Assembly (NCBI GenBank): GCA_034509495.1
Contig: CM067507.1
Coordinates: 34,899,460-34,963,459, forward strand
Reading direction: 5' to 3'
Source of the DNA: Acestrorhynchus altus
Taxonomy: Eukaryota; Chordata; Actinopteri; Characiformes; Acestrorhynchidae
DNA: 64,000 bases
Shown here: piece by piece, positions 1-12,533 of the stretch
How the letters are laid out: every line of letters begins with the position of its first letter
Position numbering within the stretch: position 1 is the first letter of the stretch
The notes under the pieces: model-generated
The model's input: the letters and a program-made list of their open reading frames with translations, nothing else
What the model was told of the DNA's origin: nothing
Database searches by the model: none
Translations under genes and position numbers: made by a program

Positions 1-91
1 CAGTAGGGACAGTTGGATACTGTTCCTGGAGTGGACAGCTAGAGGTGGACGACCTACGGCCCTGCATTATCATGGCCACTGTTATCTACAT

Positions 92-463
92 TATATAACC
101 AAATATTTGTGGACACCCCATCTAATGAATTAATTCAGCTACTTTAAGCACCCATTGCTGACACAGATGTGCAAATGCACACACACTGCTTGTCTAGTCC
201 CCGTAGAGAAGCACTGCCAATAGAATAGGACATTCTGGAGCACAAAATGGACCTATTCGCACCACTAACATTGTGGAGCAGTGGACCTGTATTCTCTGGA
301 ATGATGGAGCTCCATCCAGTACTTTGGGGATGAGGTGGGGTGGTGATCAGTCAACATCCTGACCTCGCTTATGCTCTTGTTACAAAATGCAGTCAGATCC
401 TCACAGCAATGTTCCAGAATCCAGTAGAAAGCCTTCCCTGGACAGTAGAGACAGTTACAGTCG
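92..463 (-). mobile_element. MITE family A (Tc1-like ends), copy 1
   Basis: It starts aaatatttgtggacacccc and contains the family's signature blocks (gtgcaaatgcaca, tggagcagtgg, gatggagctccat, atcctcacagcaatgttcc) in the - orientation. The far end is truncated. Confidence 0.7.
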
Positions 464-981
464 AACAAATGCAGGATATTAGGTTAGTCCTTTGGTGTAG
501 CAGAGTTAGCACTGTGGTTAGGTTTAGTAACATGGATGAGGTTAGGTTTCGGGTTAAAAATAGAGGGGTTACAATGGGTTCTTGAAGTGATGTCATAGAA
601 GAACCCATTTTGGATCTGCAAGGATGCATTTTTGTAATCATTAGGCGGCCCTCGTGTGTCGTAATGATGGTCAAAACCTTCAAAATTGTAACCTTACAGC
701 AGTAGGAAGTCGCGTGGAACAGTGCACCACTCTCTTGACTCTTCTTGGAAGTTATATGAGGGTTTTGATTTGCCTGTCTTACCAGCATATGAGCAATTCT
801 CTGAGTTCCTTAGTTTTCCAGATCTCACTTTAACCTCCGCATTTCACAAGAGCTGCCCTTTAACCTACACTGCAGAAGCCACAAACAGAATTTTCCGATG
901 TCCTTTATTTGTCTTCTGGACATCAGTTGCTTTCAGAGTGTTAGTACAAGGTTTTAGCTGATGGTTCCTAATCATGCTTGG

Positions 982-1145
982 TGGTTGGTGTGGCACAACA
1001 GATAACACCACCAGTGAGTCACCACTCCATGTGGGAGACTGGGGTTTGATTCCCAGTCTGGGCAACTATGCTGTGCTACACCAATAATAGTCCTCTAGCC
1101 CACATCTGTAATAGGAGGAACCTTCTAAATCACTCCGGATAAGGA
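982..1145 (+). mobile_element. tRNA-derived SINE
   Basis: A tRNA-like head with B-box-like ggtttgattcc (1041-1051) follows tggtgtggcacaacagataac, an A-box-like region. The 3' part is short and lacks a poly-A tail. Confidence 0.45.
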
Positions 1146-1164
1146 CTCACATTTTCATACCTTT

Positions 1165-1500
1165 ATAAACCGTCATGTATTAGTGGAACAAAGGCAATCA
1201 GAGAACATGTAGCTTTGTTGGAGATGGAGCTGGCGGGCAGAAGGAGAAGAGGAGGAGCTGGGAGAAGGTTTATGGATGAAGTGAAGGTGGACATGGAGAT
1301 GGCTGATGTAACAGTGGAGGAGGCAGGAGATAGGGCAAGGTGGAGGCAGATGATCCACTGTGGCGACCCCGGAAGGGGAAAGATGAAGACGAAGATGATG
1401 ATGATGAAGATGACGAGGAAGATGAAGATGATGAAGACGAGGAAGATTGGACGAAGATGATCAAGACGAAGAAGAAGAAGAAAAAGGCTTTTTATCAATA
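1165..1500 (+). mobile_element. non-LTR retrotransposon 3' end (LINE ORF C-terminus)
   Basis: The reading frame at 1215-1380 gives MLEMELAGRRRRG, FMDEVKVDMEMADVTVEEA and DRARWRQMIHCGDP. This is the familiar C-terminal tail of a LINE ORF2 found throughout fish genomes (KEDM..GV.EEDAEDRVRWR.MI.CGDP). It ends in a GAT/GAA-rich simple repeat (1380-1490), as the tail of such elements does. It is truncated at the 5' side and not functional. Confidence 0.75.
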
Positions 1501-2170
1501 AATCATTTTTTACAAAAGTTTAAATTAAAATAAATCTTAACATCTGTAAAGATGTTGAAGCAACACCTTTCAACGAACAGTGTATTTCTGTCATTGGAGG
1601 AAATGACCGAAAGCGTTTACAGGGTGAACCGTGTCCTAGGCCTGATTAACTAATCAAGCTGTGAAAAATTGTCCAGAAATGTAAACCTCGGTAGAGCAGC
1701 ACGATCACATGACCTCAGCGCTCATGAGTCAGTGGGTCACCACTGAGATCCAGATCTGCCCACTGATCCCGATATTGACCGTTTACACCTCCTGTCCTCC
1801 AGCCCGTTAGGAGTAAATGGCTCTAATTTTCCAGCGGCCTGCGCAGACATGTGGTGTGAATTCTCCTGGGCTTGGAGATTCAGTTCAGCCATTTGTGAAT
1901 GTCCCACTTTTATTTCTGATGTAAGTGACAGACTAACCCACTGACTCAGGAGCGCTGAGGCCATGTGATTGTGCTGCTCTGTCTGAGTCAGCAAGCCGCC
2001 CACATCACCACTGACTGCATGACCAGAGGAAACTGGTCACACACTCCAGCAGCTAAGCTCTCCTGCTTTAGGGCCCAATGATCTCCACCACAGCAGCAGC
2101 AGTGGCTGCTCCCTCTGTCTGAAGCAGGTCCAGTCGAAACTAAAGGGGTTGTCTGCTGTTTGTTAGCTAC

Positions 2171-2171
<1 letters not shown>

Positions 2172-2240
<69 letters not shown>
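2172..2240. repeat. (TG)n microsatellite
   Basis: Perfect TG run of about 34 repeats; a second run follows at 2341-2417. Confidence 0.95.
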
Positions 2241-2243
<3 letters not shown>

Positions 2244-2336
2244 AACTGCTGGAGGACAGTGTGAACAGACTCAGCTTTGTCTGACCAGCTGGAGTGTCCA
2301 CTAAATGAGGGAGACTCTTCTCTTTTCACTTCTTTT

Positions 2337-2340
<4 letters not shown>

Positions 2341-2417
<77 letters not shown>
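2341..2417. repeat. (TG)n microsatellite
   Basis: Perfect run of about 38 repeats, followed by GAGAGA. Confidence 0.95.
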
Positions 2418-2426
<9 letters not shown>

Positions 2427-2749
2427 TTATTAGATTTAGTGTGCTCCAGTCTTGAGCTGTAATGTGAAGCTCCAGGCTTGGCTTCTGCCAGTACAGTCCA
2501 GGATCTCCTTACATCTTTTATTTCCATCAATCATTCTTTCAATTTCTTTTCTACATCACCCTCAAGTTCTTTCTTCTTCACTTTTTGTCTTTCTCAGTTT
2601 GTCCTTTCTTCTGTCTTGTTTACTTCTTCCTTTTCATAATTCTTTCTTTGGTCCCTTCCTCACTCAGAGTCTCTAGCTGCTCATTTTATCAATTTCCTCA
2701 ATTTGATTTTTTTGTTTCTATTGTTCTTTTTACCTCTCTTCATTTTCTC

Positions 2750-2875
2750 TCTCTCTCTGGTCTCTCTCTCTCTCTCTCTCTCTCTGCCCTGTCTCTCTGT
2801 CTCTGTCTCTCTCGCTCTCTCTGTCTTTCTGTCTGTCTGTCTGTCTGCTCCTCTTCCTGTCTGTCTGTCTGTCTG

Positions 2876-2918
<43 letters not shown>

Positions 2919-2945
2919 TCTCTCTCTGTCTGTCTGTCTCTGTCT

Positions 2946-2982
<37 letters not shown>

Positions 2983-3025
2983 GTCTGTCTGTCTGTGTCT
3001 CTCTCTCTGTCTGTCTGTCTCTTTC
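2750..3025. repeat. CT / CTGT-rich microsatellite block
   Basis: Alternating (CT)n and (CTGT)n segments over ~275 nt, running into a MITE A copy. Confidence 0.9.
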
Positions 3026-3460
3026 TAATGAACACATTCACATTGCTGACACTTACGTGCAAATGCACACACAGCTTATCTAGTCCCTGTAGAGAAGTAC
3101 TACCAATAAAATAGGACTCTAGACAAAGATGAATTTATTGGAACCATGTCTAATGCCAGGCAGGGCCTAGAGGGGTATAAAGCCCCCCAGCATTGAGCTG
3201 TGGAGCAGTGGAACTGTGTTTTCTGGAATGATGGAGCTCCATGAAGTGCTTCTGGGATGAGTTGGGGGTGAGGAGGGGGGCTGATCATCCAACACCCTTT
3301 CCTCTTTAATGCTCTTGTCACGGACAGCAGTCAAATCCTCACAGCAGTTCTCCAGAATCTAGTCAGTTTAACAAAAGTAAGACGAGCTCTTTTTAATCCC
3401 TTTGAATTTCAGAAGAAATGATGAACGAGTCCCAGTATTTTTGTCCATATAGTGTTTAGT
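3025..3460 (-). mobile_element. MITE family A, copy 2
   Basis: It carries all the signature blocks and ends cccagtatttttgtccatatag. The other terminus has been replaced by the CT-rich repeat just left. Confidence 0.75.
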
Positions 3461-3822
3461 GTTGCTGCAAAATCCTTGTATCTCCCTTTCACTGTTTCAG
3501 AAACGCTCCAGAATGAAGTCTGAACTGTCTTTGTTTTTAAATCCTGGTCAGCCCGATAAGCTGAAGAGTCCAGACTGCAGTCCAGGACTTTAAGCTCCTC
3601 TGAGAGGTGCTGGAGGAACTGCAAACAGAATATAGGATTCATTCCCTGGAGAGAACCCTCAGGCATCTGCTGATTTGTGGATAATGCAGAGCTTCCGGCT
3701 TCCAGTCCGAGGAGTTTTTCTTCCAAACAGGACGTGTTGTTGGTGGGGTTGGGGGGCTGTTCCTCTGCTCCGTTTCCTGTTGCTGAGGTTTAGCTGGCTG
3801 AGGTGTTGCTGCTGATTGCCTC

Positions 3823-3824
<2 letters not shown>

Positions 3825-3857
<33 letters not shown>
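3825..3857. repeat. (TG)n microsatellite
   Basis: About 16 repeats. Confidence 0.9.
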
Positions 3858-3859
<2 letters not shown>

Positions 3860-4182
3860 ATTTTAGATACAGCGATAAGGCCCCTTCCGCTGTATTCCAG
3901 TCTGAGGGTCTGTACAATAGAAGGACATGTAAGCACTTTCCTTGAAGTAATTCCCTCTGCTTGTGTCAGCAGTCCTCCAGGCCTTCACTGACTGCAGAGT
4001 TTGGGCTCTATTGTGTGTAACGTGGGAGAACCGAGTAGTGCTGATGAAGCTTGGAGAACTCTTCTGCCCCTTTCGCTTAGCAGTCTTTTCAGTTTCTCTG
4101 AGCAAAAGCATGTACCTTTGCTGTCAGCAGTGGAGCAGACACCGTCAGGCCTTTTCCAAAAGAACCTCGTTACCCTGATTCA

Positions 4183-4620
4183 ACGCTCAGGACCCCTGCC
4201 AGGACCACCCCAGAGCAGCTATTATGTGGGTGGTGGGTCATTCTCAGGACTGCAGTCACACTGACATGGTGGTGGTGGGTTAGTGAGTGTTGCACTGGTA
4301 CGAGTGGATCAGAGACTGCAGTGCTGCTGGAGTGTATAAACCCCTCAGTGTCACTGCTGGACCGAGAACAGTCCACCACCCAGAAATGTCCAGCCAACAG
4401 CGTCCTGTGAGCAGCCCTGTGAGCACTGATGAAGGACTAGAGGACGACTAACACAAACTGTGCAGAAACAGATGAGCTTCTGTCTCTGACTTTACATCTA
4501 CAAGGTGGAGACACTCAGGAGTGTCTAATAGAGTGGACAGTGAGTGGACACAGTGTTTAAACACTCCAGCAGCACTGCTGCCCGATCCACTATCAGCCCA
4601 ACACACACCAACACACCACC
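4183..4620. mobile_element. foldback MITE family B
   Basis: The left arm (agcagctattatgtgggtgg, then cactgacatggtggtgg) and right arm (cagcagcactgctg, then acacaccaccag) are inverse repeats around a ~200-nt core containing ctacaaggtggagacact. Nearly complete copy. Confidence 0.75.
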
Positions 4621-5264
4621 AGTGCTTTTGTATTGTTTATAAGCATTTAGAAATGTAGAGGGGCATGGGCAAAGGTCCAGTTGATGCTGCCCGTGCGGTT
4701 CTACTGGTAGCAGGTTTGCGAGTGCGTAAGAGTGCGAATGAGCAGCTGTGAATGTTTGTTAAATGTGAAGTTTCATGGTCCATTCCTGTCCATTCCCAGT
4801 GCCTCTGCACAGCAGCGTCAAACACAAGCCTCCGTTGATTACCCTCCGAGCCGTACCAGTCTGTCCTCTGCTCCGTATCCCACACTGCTTTGCTGTTGGA
4901 GCTAATTGAAGGCCTCAGTCCCTCTGGAAGCACAGATGGCATCTGCTTCCTGCTCAATTAGTTCTGCAGTGCAGACAGATGTTCGCTAGAGCAGATAGAG
5001 AGAAACAGAGGTTAAGATTACACTGATATGAGGATCCGGCTGTGTTTGTCGTAATGATTCTCCAACTCATTCCTGCGGCAGTCATGAGGTCACCCAGATA
5101 TGGGGTTGTGTGTGTGTGTGTGTGTGTGTGTTGCGTAGTGTTGTGGTGTAGCATGATTTGATGGTTTTAACCAATCAGTAAGTGATTAATGTCCGAGACG
5201 GTGTAAAGTAGTGTTTGTCGCTGATTGAGTGACTGATGTCGGGGAAAACTGTTCACATGTAGAT

Positions 5265-5268
<4 letters not shown>

Positions 5269-5299
<31 letters not shown>
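5269..5299. repeat. (CT)n microsatellite
   Basis: About 15 repeats. Confidence 0.9.
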
Positions 5300-5301
<2 letters not shown>

Positions 5302-6044
5302 TTCGTTTATCATTTACCCATCAGATGTTTGGCTCCATGTTGCCGTCTTCCACTCAATGCTTGGTTTTCGCTTTCATTTTTGAAAGAAGTGAAGAACAAA
5401 TGTCTGCAAAAGTTGGACGATTGTTGGTCAGCTCGTTCGTTTGAGTGTAGTTGAACCACGGAAACGAGTGCAGGGCGACCACGAAATCGAGTTTGGAGTA
5501 ACCATGAGTACAAAATCCAGGGAAACAGTGTACTGTAACCAGTGAAAATGTGTGTGGTTTGACTATCGGAGTAGGCCGCTCACTGAGCCAGTGGGTCTGT
5601 GTGCGCTGTTCTCCAGGCCGTCGGGTCGGTGCTCTGCGGAGAGTGTGCTTGTTGATGAAGGCGGTTCTCACAGAAAGGCTGTTTTGTCTGTGTCTGTGTG
5701 TGAGCTCTGCCAGAAGCATCATCTCCATCAGCCTCGCTGGCTGTGTGCTGAACGCTGCTCTCTGATGTTGGGTCACAGCGGCCTGAGAGGAGCCAGACAC
5801 AGCAGACAGCTGCTGGGAGAGCCTCGGGACCCAGAACCAAACAAATTATTCTCATGTGCTTAACGGGACACTTCACTCCGAAGTGCTAGTGAGGCTGTTA
5901 GTGAGCGACAGCTGTTCCATTACTCTAATAAAAGCCTTCATATGCACATCTAACCAATCACACCACACCTTCATACCCTTCAGGCATGACCCGTCAACCG
6001 GTCAGACGTTATTACTCAAGCGGTGGTGACTGAAGCTGTGTTTG

Positions 6045-6385
6045 AAACTACTGTGTCCTAAACTATCTAGAACACTTTTATAGAGAAAATAAATGGTCCT
6101 TATCATGGTCTAGAACATTATTACAGAGAACAGAAATGGTCCTAATAACAGTTGAACTATGTAGAACTCTTATTACACAACAGAATTCCTTAATTACCTA
6201 GAACACTGAAAGAGTCCTAATCATCGTTTAAACTTAAACACTATTACAGAGAACAAACGTTGATCACTGAACTATCTAGAACACACATTATAGACAACAA
6301 TTTTTTTTCCTACATTAGAAAATTGAGAGCACTATCTAGAACAGTATTATTAAGGACAGAACTAGTTCTGAGCACTGTTCCTTCT
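6045..6385 (+). repeat. degenerate tandem repeat, ~60-65 bp unit
   Basis: Recurring blocks aactatctagaacac, attacagagaacag and aatggtcctaat repeat about five times with strong divergence. Confidence 0.6.
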
Positions 6386-6793
6386 CTTGTAGGTCCTGTC
6401 TGGCATGGTCAGGGATAACTGAGACGGGGTTGCTGCTGACTGACCGCTGTGTCATTAGGCAGTGGCCCTGAGCAGCAGAGGATCTGTGTGGCCTTGAGCA
6501 GGCAGCTGCTCTCGTTCCTCGACTGAGTGTGGCTTGTGAGGGGTCAGCGGCTGTTCTAGCCAGGACAGCAGGAGCAGAAAAGGGCTCTTGTCCTGTGTGA
6601 GGGTTTGAAACGCTGTTGAGGGTCGAGGTTCAGCTGGGTGTTTTCACACCGACTGCGTTTAAGGAACAGGCTTGAACTCTGCCAGGAACCCAGAACGTGC
6701 TGGGCGGGCCTTCTCTGGGTTGAGATCATGTAATCATGTGTGGCTCTCGCCTGTTATTAAATGTTGCTGCTGGCCAACTGCCCAAACTACATG

Positions 6794-6893
<100 letters not shown>

Positions 6894-7080
6894 GTTTGTG
6901 CATGGTTGGCATTTCCGCAGATGCCCCCCTGGCCATGGTGTTAGTGTTGAAGCTGCTGTTTCTGTTCGGCTGATGTGGAAGTGTTCTGCATCTGTAACAT
7001 CTGTGTGTGTGTGTGTGTTTGAGGATCTTCTCAAACTATCACCCCCATGTCTGGTTTTCCGCTCATATGTTTGTCTGCGA

Positions 7081-7216
7081 TATATGTCCAAATGTTTGTG
7101 GACACCCCCCACCCCCAATACATTGTGCTAATTTAAGTTGCACCTATTGTTGACAGATGTGCAAATGCACACATCACCTCCTAAAATGTCCCCCAGCATT
7201 GAGCAGTGGAGCTATC
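7081..7216 (-). mobile_element. MITE family A, copy 3 (truncated)
   Basis: Begins tatgtccaaatgtttgtgg and ends within the cattgagcagtggagc block. Confidence 0.6.
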
Positions 7217-8269
7217 TTTCTGTTTGTGTACCGAACCACACGCCCAACCAACAAACCCTCTGCCCAATGCTCACCCACCCATCCAGTCCACCCACTCAAC
7301 CCACACACCCATTCAACCAATGCCAAATCCTCCACCGTCCCAGTCCACACACACACGTTGCATGTTGATATCCCCCTTTAGGTTCTTGGTGATCTCCAGA
7401 GGAAACAGCCTCATTCTTGGTTTCATCTGGTGATCTAGAGGAGCGCTGAGGTGTCTGAATGTGAATGGTGGTATAAAGACCTTCTCCGTGCTGGAGGAGG
7501 AGCTAATTGTCCTACAGTGTCTTACAAACGTCTGGGAAAGTTCTTTCTTGCTCTTCTCTCATGCTCCCTCTGTCTCTCTCAGAGCTGCTCTAAGTGTGGC
7601 TGAGGGTAGTGGTAGATCTGACATGAAGCCTCATAGACTGACTCATGCCTCCCTGTTCTTCTGAGGAACAGCGTTTAGTTGCTCAATTGCACTAAGCATC
7701 TGAGTCATGAGTTATTTCTGGAAGAACACTCTTGAGAAGATCCTGATCACCCTTACTGCTTCACACTTCAAGTGTTTCTTCCACTGGGCGTCTGAGCAGG
7801 AGAGATTGTCTGTACAGAGCATCGAATTTGATACTTATGTCTAATTTCTGAGCGAACAGGGTTCCAATACATAAGTCCTGAAAGAGTTCTATGTAGATGA
7901 GTATATAGTGTGGAACCCTTTTGCGTTGTTTAGACTATCTACTAAATAAGCTCAGCAAGGAACCACTTGATCGCTGAATACTGATTACACATCAACACGG
8001 CGTGACTAGATAAGCCAACAATTCATGATTTTTGCATTAGGGACTATTAACTGAATAAACTGGGGTTCAGGGTGCTCCGGTGATTTCACTCCACCATTCA
8101 ACACGCGCACACTCGAAGGGAGTTGGATTCTGAAACACCCCCCGTGCAAATATGTGGAGACACAGTCCATGGAGGTTATGACAAGATGCAGTGTGGAATC
8201 TGAACCGAGTCAAATGTACAAGAGATGAACCTTGGTTTGGTCCAGACAAGGTGTGAAACCCTTTAATGT

Positions 8270-8322
8270 GTTTTGTTTGTTTGTTTGTTTGTTTGTTTGT
8301 TTGTTTGTTTGTTTGTTTGTTT
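8270..8322. repeat. (GTTT)n microsatellite
   Basis: About 12 tetranucleotide units. Confidence 0.9.
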
Positions 8323-8405
8323 TGGGAGATTTCATGTTTCTATATAGAATGACCTCCTTTACCCCATTTAAAGAGTGCACCTCGGCTCTCGACAAAACTG
8401 GGAAC

Positions 8406-8759
8406 GAGGGCTGGGCGATATGACTCGTTATGATTAAGAGACATGATACGATATGATGGAAACAAACGAAATGTTGAAGTACCAGGATTAACCTGCAACA
8501 GCCAAAAATCAGCTGTATATTTGAAAAGCAACCTTTAAATATGACGTTTCTACAAGACAGTTCTTTAGACTTTGTGTAGAGTTTCGCCTCTGAAACCAAC
8601 CACTTCCAGACAAATGACCCATTTGCACACTGTGGAATTATATCGTACGCAGATCTAAACCTGCATAACAGAGGTACTATTATGATACGGTCATTTTTAT
8701 ATCTCATACAAAACATATCTCGATATATTGATATTCACAATATATTTTGCCCAGCCTAA
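8406..8759. mobile_element. hAT-like non-autonomous element
   Basis: Ends gagggctgggcgatatgac and ttttgcccagcctaa are inverted repeats. The flanking octamers ctgggaac (8398-8405) and ctggcaac (8760-8767) match at 7 of 8 positions, as expected for an 8-bp target duplication. Confidence 0.65.
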
Positions 8760-9177
8760 CTGGCAACCTTACAAACACACCAACGTGGGGTCGACTGAAT
8801 CATCTGATTTGAAAATCAGGGTGATGTTTATGCTATTGCTGACGACACATTTACTTTAATATTAAAGTGGGATCTAATGTTTGAGAGGACGGTAATTCAT
8901 TAGTTGATGACTTTATTCAGTCAAGTGCCGGAAGACTGTCATGATGCTGTGGTCCTGATTGGATCTGTGTGTCCCAGCTTAATAACTAAATAATAAAGCC
9001 ACTGCTGATGTGATTTACGGTCAGTCAGAAAAGTGATTCAACAGTAGTGAGTCAGTCTTCAGCACAAATGGAATTACTGCCACTTAATTCTGGACCTCCT
9101 ACACTGATTTAGAGCTCAGTGGTGTAAGAGACTAAATACATTCATCACCCCGGCTCAGGACCACCGCTACTGTGTAT

Positions 9178-9843
9178 CTAACCTTAACCAACAGGCTAAT
9201 TCAGTTTAACGCAGGTAGGCTAACCTTAACCAACTGGCTAATTCAGTTTAACGCAGGTAGACTAACCTTAACCAACAGGCTAATTCAGTTTAACACAGGT
9301 AGACTAACCTTAACCAACAGGCTAATTCAGTTTAACACAGGTAGACTAACCTTAACCAACAGGCTAATTCAGCTTAACACTGGTAGACTAACCCAACCAA
9401 CAGGCTAATTCAATAACACAGGTAGACCAACCTAACCAACAGGCTAATTCAGCTAACACAGGCCAACCCAACCAACAAGGCTAATTCAGCTTAACACAGG
9501 TAGACTAACTCCAACTAACAGGCTAATTCAGCTTAACGCAGGTAGACTAACCTTAACCAACAGGCTAATTCAGCTTTAACACAGGTAGGCTAACCTTAAC
9601 CAACTGGCTAATTCAGCTTAACACAGGTAGGCTAACCTTAACCAACTGGCTAATTCAGCTTAATGCAGGTAGGTTAACCTTAACCACCAGGCTAATTCAG
9701 CTTAACGCAGGTAGGCTAACCTTAACCAACTGGCTAATTCAGCTTAACGCAGGTAGACTAACCTTAACCAACAGGCTAATTCATCTTAACGCAGGTAGGC
9801 TAACCTTAACCAACTGGCTAATTCAGCTTAACGCAGGTAGACT
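9178..9843 (+). repeat. 42-bp minisatellite, ~16 units
   Basis: The unit is gctaaccttaaccaactggc followed by taattcagcttaacgcaggtag, with variants. Early units keep a 14-codon open frame (LTLTNRLIQFNAGR); later units contain indels. Confidence 0.9.
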
Positions 9844-10220
9844 AGCCCTACCGTAAGAGGGGTTCTGTTAATAGTGTAGTGGTATACACAATAACTGCCT
9901 CAGGGTCGTTGGGGAGTGATTTGTGAGAATGTAATTTTATTTTAAAGCTCGTTAATCTTTTCCAACCTGGCAACGGCTGCTGTGGAAGTAGGCAGTAGTA
10001 GGGAGGAGTCTGGAAAGATCAACAGAACTGGACATTGGTCAGAAACATGGCGTTCACATTCATACAGCTTTCATACAGTGTTCAGACAGCTGCTGACTGG
10101 AGGACGGTGTAATGAGTGTGTGCTGTTTCCTGGCAGGGCCCTGGGGTTTTGGGTGTGTCCCTGTGTGACCCCGGGCGGCCCAGTCTCACGGTCCCACTCC
10201 CACCCAGTGCTGATACACAG

Positions 10221-10221
<1 letters not shown>

Positions 10222-10283
<62 letters not shown>
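10222..10283. repeat. (CA)n microsatellite
   Basis: About 30 repeats. Confidence 0.95.
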
Positions 10284-10285
<2 letters not shown>

Positions 10286-10689
10286 GTGCTGTATAAATCT
10301 CACATGGTCCTGTAAATCAAACTTGAGTGAGAGTGAGAGTGAGAGAGGAGGGACAATGTAAGAAAGTAACGTTAGGTTGTTAATAATAGTAATAATAATA
10401 ACAATGATTTAATATAAATATTTACATTTAGTTTTATCAGTTTATTGACTTAGTAAGAAATGAGTGGGAGTCTTTGTTCAATTGCATTTTTAAATATCAT
10501 TATAAATCAAATGTCCATGGTATGATAACCATCAGTTTTTTTTTACGTGGTATATCATAAACCAGTTACTGCAACCCTGATATTTTAGTTTAACATAACA
10601 AATAAATCTTTTATTTGAGTTTATTGATTAAAAAATACATTGATGAGATGATGGTATATAATAGAGTCTGGACCACATGTTTTTGTTTG

Positions 10690-10729
<40 letters not shown>

Positions 10730-10806
10730 GCGTGTGTGTGTGTGCGTGTGTGTGTGTGCGTGTGTGTGTGTGCGTGTGTGTGCGTGCGTGTGTGTGTGTG
10801 TGTGTG
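10690..10806. repeat. (TG)n with regular GC interruptions
   Basis: TG run broken by GC dinucleotides every 6-12 nt, a strongly alternating purine-pyrimidine tract. Confidence 0.95.
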
Positions 10807-11424
10807 ACTGGCCTGAAGCTGTGTATTTACGTTGCTCAGTGTTCCTAAAGTACGGACTCTACTCACATCCCCAAAGAAAGGAGAAGAAAGCCAAGATGCA
10901 GCCAAAGCTGTTTAGCACTGTGGGAAGTGCTGTCTGGCCTGCAGGCATGTATGTGAGACAGTGATGAAGCACACATGTGAATGGCCCTTCCTCCTGGACC
11001 ACTAAAACCCAGTGACCACGTCAGCGTTGTCTTCATCAGCCAGCTTCTGCAGTTCAGAGCAAAGCACTCTCCAGTAAAGGGAACATATTTGTGAAAAATT
11101 ATATTTCATCTCATCCCAAATGCAGTGAATTTTGCAGAACGTGTAGAAAACACGAGCCCATCTGAACTGTGATTCAACGACATAATAATGTCCTCATACA
11201 ATCACAATACAGTACTGCTAAACCAGCACATTGGCGGTATTTTCACACTGTAAGTGAACTCCTAAAAGGAATGTCGGTTCCCCTTCCTACCCTGTTCAGC
11301 ACGAATGAGATCTTGGACCAATTTCTGTTCACACCACAATTTCTTTAGAGCTCATACCCCACCTGCATCACACTGGATTATGGGTAGTGTAGTTCACATT
11401 CATCACAAAACACATCTGATTTGC

Positions 11425-12130
11425 TGAGCCAGGTGGAAGGTCTAGGGGAGGTCTCAGAACAAGCAAGGTGGTGATTAGAACCAGTCAATCACAGTCGAGG
11501 ACAAATAAGGTGGTGACCAATAACCAGTGGGAGGTCTCGGAGCAAACATGATGACTAGAACCATTTGTAGAGAGGGCTGAGAACAAACCACATGGTGATG
11601 AGAGACAGTGAGGTGTGCTGGATGAACATTGACAGTCAGGGAAAAATCCAAAAATACATCAATTAGAAACAATCACCATCATAGGAGAGTCTTAACACAG
11701 GGATTAGACTTCACAGTCACCACAACATGTCGAATTAGAACCAATCAAGTTCAGCAAAGGGTCTCGGTCCGGAATATATTTGATGGTGGTTACAAACAAG
11801 AACAGTTAAGGGTAATTCTGAGAACAAACAACACAGTGATTAGATACTGGCACCATTATAGTAAAGTCACAGGGTTCTAAACACACGGATTAGAACCATT
11901 ATAAATCAGGGGTAGGTCTCAGGACAAAGCTGGTAACTAGGACCAACCACATTCAGTGTGTTGGTTCAGGGCAGGCTCTCATAACAAATGAGGTGGTGAT
12001 TAGAACCAATCACAGCCAGGGGTCACATGATTCTATTGAGGGATTACAATACAGTCGGAAACACAACGAGGTCTCCAAATGAACGACAATAATTAGAACC
12101 AATCACAGTCGGTGGGAAGCCTCAGAACAA
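11425..12130 (+). repeat. degenerate tandem repeat, ~50-60 bp unit
   Basis: Blocks ggtctcagaacaa, ggtggtgattagaacca and atcacagtcagggg repeat about a dozen times with indels, ending at the LINE fragment. Confidence 0.65.
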
Positions 12131-12533
12131 ACAACAAACTTCTTCTTCTGGCTGCTCCCTTTATGGGTGGCCACAGCGGATCCATCTTGCCCTATCCCCT
12201 GCCTCCTCTACTGTTACACCAACCATCTCCATGTCCACCTTCACTACATCCATAAACCTTCTCTGAGGTCTTCCTCTTCTCCTTTTGCCCCGCAGCTCCA
12301 TCTCCATCCCCTATTCCTCCTCAACACATGTCCAAACCATCTCAACCTGGCCTCTCTGGCTTTACCTCCAAACTGCTCCACCTTCACTGTCCCTCTGATC
12401 TGCTCATTTCTAATCTTGTCCAACATCTCAGCATCTTCATCTCCGCCACCTCCAGCTCAGCCTCCTGTCTTCTAGACAGAGCCACAGTCTCCAAACCAAG
12501 CATAGCAGGTCTCACTACTGTCTTGACTTGAAA
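12131..12533 (-). mobile_element. LINE ORF2 C-terminal fragment, same family as 1165-1500
   Basis: The - strand gives TVVRPAMLGLETVAL, then LDKIRNEQIRGTVKVE, then KAREARLRWFGHVLRR, then VDMEMVGVTVEEAGDRARW, with frame breaks. These are consecutive segments of the LINE ORF2 C-terminal region. It ends at the GAAGAA tail (12131-12137 on + reads cttcttc). Degenerate pseudogene. Confidence 0.8.

Noticed and set aside
2585..3068. ORFs of 112-147 codons on both strands
   Set aside because: Products of CT/CTGT simple repeats (Ser-Leu and Arg-Glu-Asp repeats).
9172..9408. 78-codon ORF over the 42-bp minisatellite
   Set aside because: Open only because the unit is a multiple of three; later units break the frame.
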